From the NCBI GenBank assembly GCA_963576725.1, contig OY755244.1, forward strand, positions 82,827,121 to 82,891,120: 64,000 bases of DNA, read 5' to 3'. Below are positions 1 to 64,000 of this stretch, piece by piece; the stretch's first letter is position 1, and each line of letters begins with the position of its first letter. The translations under genes and the position numbers were made by a program. Source of the stretch: Azorinus chamasolen. Its lineage: Eukaryota > Mollusca > Bivalvia > Cardiida > Solecurtidae. The notes below the pieces were generated by a model. It had not been told where the DNA came from. It was given only the letters and a program-made list of their open reading frames with translations, and did not search any database.

Positions 1-104
1 ATTCTAAGATTGGATGTTGCCAAATGTATCATTATCATTTCTGGCTATTTCCCACTCAACTTGTTAAAAGATTAATTTCCCTACAACTGTATATAACCAG
101 ATTA

Positions 105-61403
<61,299 letters not shown>

Positions 61404-61549
61404 CTACCAAAAGACAAAGCGTTTTGAATCAAATACACTTTTGCCAATAACATACATCAAGACAAAAAACAAAATACTGTCCAATAGATAAACAAAATAT
61501 TTATGCTTCAAACTACAAAGTATTTTTCATATATTCGTGTCATTTCTAC

Positions 61550-61620
61550 CTGAAATTTTATTTTTTACAGACGAGAACGTCTACTTCTACCGCAATCTTA
61601 GTCAATATGGCGGCCTTCTA
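61550..61620 (-). other. UBA1: Probable 5' untranslated exon of UBA1
   Basis: On the minus strand a good donor (CAG|GTAGAA) sits at 61549/61550, and a pyrimidine-rich acceptor ending in TAG lies directly before the initiator ATG. This implies a 146-bp first intron (61404-61549) and a non-coding first exon. The upstream end is a guess: the transcription start cannot be seen. Confidence 0.5.
61604..61613. promoter_or_regulatory. YY1-like site near the UBA1 5' end
   Basis: AATATGGCGG on the plus strand (CCGCCATATT on the minus strand) matches the YY1 core CCGCCATNTT. Such sites often lie at or just downstream of the start of TATA-less housekeeping promoters. The position, in or beside the putative 5' exon, fits; binding is inferred. 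Confidence 0.4.
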
Positions 61621-61708
61621 CACAATTCAATACACGTGCGGAAGTTGGGAGAATATCTTTGTGTATTCATTAGCATAATCCAATTAGAACGTTCTTGAGC
61701 CACCTTGG

Positions 61709-61719
61709 TATATATAAAG
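61709..61719 (+). promoter_or_regulatory. TATA-box-like sequence, plus strand
   Basis: TATATATAAAG, about 100 bp before an ATG that opens a 108-codon frame at 61816, pointing away from UBA1. It could drive a divergent transcript. In AT-rich DNA such a match also arises by chance. Confidence 0.35.
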
Positions 61720-61815
61720 AGACATATCTGACGTATTTCGATACGAAATTAGTTACTAGTGTCCATATTACCTGAGTCAGGTTAGAATTGTGACAAAACT
61801 GATAAATATCTCAAT

Positions 61816-62142
61816 ATGTCATGTTCTCAATCCCGAAACTCTCACGATTTTGACACGGACTTACCCAATACACAAGCGAAACCGGCGAATGACAGTCGTA
61901 ACACTTCGTTGTACTCTCGATTTTCACGGTATTATTTGTTCATATTATTTCCAAATACATGTGTTTACGATAAGAATAACAGTCCTAGCACAGATTGTCA
62001 GTATTCAATTCAAGAATTGTCGAAAATGTCAAAATTGACGGAGTTTCCCAGAAACTATTTCTTACGTTTACTTCCTGTTTCTAAGTTCGTATGGCATGCT
62101 GGGAAAGTCATTTCCCATTCTAGCGATGACGTCATTCAGTAG
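61816..62142 (+). CDS. Possible small divergent gene, 108 codons, function unknown
   Basis: I do not recognise this protein. It starts MSCSQSRNSHDFDTDLPNTQ, is Ser/Asn-rich, has a short hydrophobic aromatic stretch near residues 37-48 (SRYYLFILFPN) and ends SHSSDDVIQ. The ATG has A at -3 and follows a TATA-like sequence by about 100 bp; the frame is uninterrupted in an AT-rich region where open frames this long are uncommon. There are no domain matches from memory. It may be chance or the first exon of a spliced gene. Confidence 0.25.
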   Translation: MSCSQSRNSHDFDTDLPNTQAKPANDSRNTSLYSRFSRYYLFILFPNTCVYDKNNSPSTDCQYSIQELSKMSKLTEFPRNYFLRLLPVSKFVWHAGKVISHSSDDVIQ

Positions 62143-62438
62143 TATAGCGTAGAAAAAAGAAAAAGACTCTATGCTATATTGCTGTGCTCAACGGTCATAA
62201 TGGCACGAATGGTAACTTATTGACATAACCCTACAGTCGTGCCATTATGTCCACAAACTGATCCAAGCAGTATCATTTTAATGACTCTGAGGTTGTTTAT
62301 ATATAGAATAATTATTTTATTTTCTAAAATCCCATTAGCTTTAGATCTACTTTTCCTTGTGAAAAATTGAAAATATCGATAGATTCTATTTGTAAAAAAA
62401 GAAGAAAATATTTTTTTTAAAAAAAGGAATTAATATCA

Positions 62439-63738
62439 TACATAAATACTTGAATTGCTCTGATCTAATATTTCGACCACTAAGGGCCCTTTTCAAAGAT
62501 TATCATGTCAAAATCATGACCCTGCTTTGTCGTTCAGCTTGCACACTAATGAAAAAGTAAAAAATGAAAAGCCAATAGAATGTTAGGTCTAATTGTCAAA
62601 TCTTTCAATTTTATGTCAAAAGAGATGTTAGTAACACTATACAAAGCCTTGATCAGACCACATTTGGAATATGCCTCAGCAATATGGGCGGCAAGATTTA
62701 AGAAAGACAGGAGGGCTATTGAGAATTGTGCAGCGCAGGGCCACTAGAATAGTTAAAGGTTTGTCTAGTTTGAATTACAACCAACGCATGAGAGAGCTAG
62801 GGATCCCAAGTCTTGAATACAGGACAACAAGAGCAGACCTTATACAAACATATAAAATACTACAAGACTTAGACAAAGTAGACAAGGCCAGACTCTTCCC
62901 TACTCTCCTGATTACTCGCAGCAAACACGTGGTAACAGGCTAAGAGTGTAGACTAAGCGCTCACGTATTGAACTGAGAAGGACCACCTTCAATCAGAGGG
63001 TCATAAGATTATGGAATAAGTTACCAAATGATATAGTACTGGAACCCTCAGTTAACTTATTTAAACAACGTTTAAATGCAAAATGGGTAGGAGGTCCGGA
63101 CAAGTTCAGTCCGGATTGCTTAAACTGATAGTGTGGCATTATACTATCAGATTATTCAATGTCAGATGTCTTTTAATTCCAGTTTTAACAACTAATGCAA
63201 TTTAATTGTCATTGATCCTTGCTCTCTAGTTATTCTGAGAACATCATTTAAATTGTGGATCCTTGACATTAAATAGGAAGAGAGATTTGAGTGAACAGTG
63301 GTTACATGTTTGATATTTTAACCAAAGACCTGTTATCATAGGTCTTTGTTTTAACTAAAATATTAATAGAGTTTTTAACCTTAAATGAAATGTCTGCCAA
63401 AAATGTCCCAATACATAATACACAATATTATATAACTATACTGAGTGCATGGCACAAACTTTCCAATAAGGAAAAACTCAACTAATATTGCCTAAGAAAC
63501 GTCATTGTTTATATGGGTATAATGTCCATATTTGGCAATTAATTATAAGTGAAATACGTGAAAAAATACACGTCACATTTTTGTTACATGTATTCAGCGA
63601 TAAAATCAAAGAGATTTTTTTTAATTTTATAGCTGAATGCATGTAACAAAAATATGACGTGTATTTTGACATGATAATCTTTGAAAAAGGCCCTTAGTGG
63701 TCGAAATATTAGATCAGAGCAATTCAAGTATTTATGTA
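62439..63738. mobile_element. Inverted-repeat unit enclosing the LINE relic
   Basis: Left arm 62439-62514 and right arm 63663-63738 are inverted copies about 76 bp long with about one mismatch; each contains ATTTCGACCACTAAGGGCC. A second inverted pair, built on TTGTTACATG..TTCAGC, lies inside the right end (63565-63660). Could be a fold-back element or two opposed LINE/Penelope ends. No target duplication is obvious. Confidence 0.55.
62630..63129 (+). pseudogene. Non-LTR retrotransposon reverse transcriptase, 3' remnant
   Basis: Reads LYKALIRPHLEYASAIWAAR, then after a one-base insertion VQRRATRIVKGLSSLNYNQR, MRELGIPSLEYRTTRADLIQ, TYKILQDLDKV; after a second frameshift and an in-frame TAG, RRTTFNQRVIRLWNKLPNDI and VNLFKQRL. 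This is the typical C-terminal tail after the reverse-transcriptase domain of CR1/Jockey-like LINEs. Two frameshifts and a stop make it dead. It lies between inverted repeats (62439-62514, 63663-63738). Confidence 0.85.
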
Positions 63739-63739
63739 A

Positions 63740-64000
63740 AAAAAAGAAGTTTTAAAACAGTAGCAAACAAGTTGTGATGCTCGAAAACGGCTTAATTTCG
63801 AAAAGATGAACTACTGAGCTACTGGACGCCTGCACTAAAAGAAAGTAAACTAAACAAAAATGGCAACGTACGACTGGGTCCGTATTCAGCTTATATTGAT
63901 CAGGGAAGAATGAATATAAAATAACTTCAGAGTCATTGATCCCAGTCGGGACACATCGCTTGCTTCCTTCATATAAACGTGTTTTCACACATTTGCAAAC
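63740..64000. other. Right edge: start of another MITE-like repeat
   Basis: The last bases (CTTCATATAAACGTGTTTTC, ACACATTTGCAAAC) are the left interior of a TTAA-family MITE cut by the window end. The rest is unassigned. Confidence 0.45.

Overview
This window is intron-rich metazoan nuclear DNA. It is AT-rich, the one clear gene has short exons with GT-AG introns, and the introns are packed with transposable-element debris. The repeat types point to a bivalve mollusc: elements built of a conserved head, tandem core repeats of about 150-170 bp, an ACGG/ACAG tetranucleotide run and a conserved hairpin tail look like the 'pearl' elements described in bivalves. The organism call is an inference from repeat style, not from a species-diagnostic gene.

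One gene dominates. UBA1, the ubiquitin-activating enzyme E1, lies on the minus strand from a 5' non-coding exon near 61.6 kb to the left edge. I resolved 23 consecutive coding exons (2859 bp, 953 codons) that join in frame with no gaps from the initiator Met. They cover the N-terminal extension, the inactive adenylation domain, the first catalytic-cysteine half domain, the active adenylation domain with its nucleotide-binding motif, the catalytic cysteine (codon at 13505-13507), and the C-terminal part of the adenylation domain. The terminal ubiquitin-fold domain (about 130 residues expected) lies beyond position 1. Coding sequence is under 5% of the span.

Layout, left to right. 1-5.5 kb: exons 23 and 22 with pearl-like repeats between them. 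5.5-9.3 kb: a perfect 55-bp-arm palindrome and a hAT element with a perfect 8-bp target duplication and a BED-finger remnant. 9.3-25.3 kb: the dense exon cluster 21 to 9, with MITEs and a 35-bp minisatellite of about 41 copies. 25.3-32.7 kb (intron 8) and 32.8-41.2 kb (intron 7): two deep nests of transposons inside transposons. 41-48.5 kb: exons 7 to 4. 48.5-61.4 kb: the N-terminal exons 3 to 1, spaced far apart. 61.4-64 kb: the promoter region, a possible small divergent gene, and a LINE reverse-transcriptase relic between inverted repeats.

Three repeat systems recur throughout: (i) pearl/Helentron-like modular elements whose head and tail carry complementary motifs next to hairpins; (ii) MITEs of about 215-250 bp with CCCTTT...AAAGGG ends and TTAA (or CTAA) target duplications, as expected of piggyBac-type elements, with a long palindrome in the centre; (iii) TA-flanked mariner-like elements and MITEs starting CAGT. 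I found no CRISPR array, operon, rRNA, intact transposase or second complete protein-coding gene.
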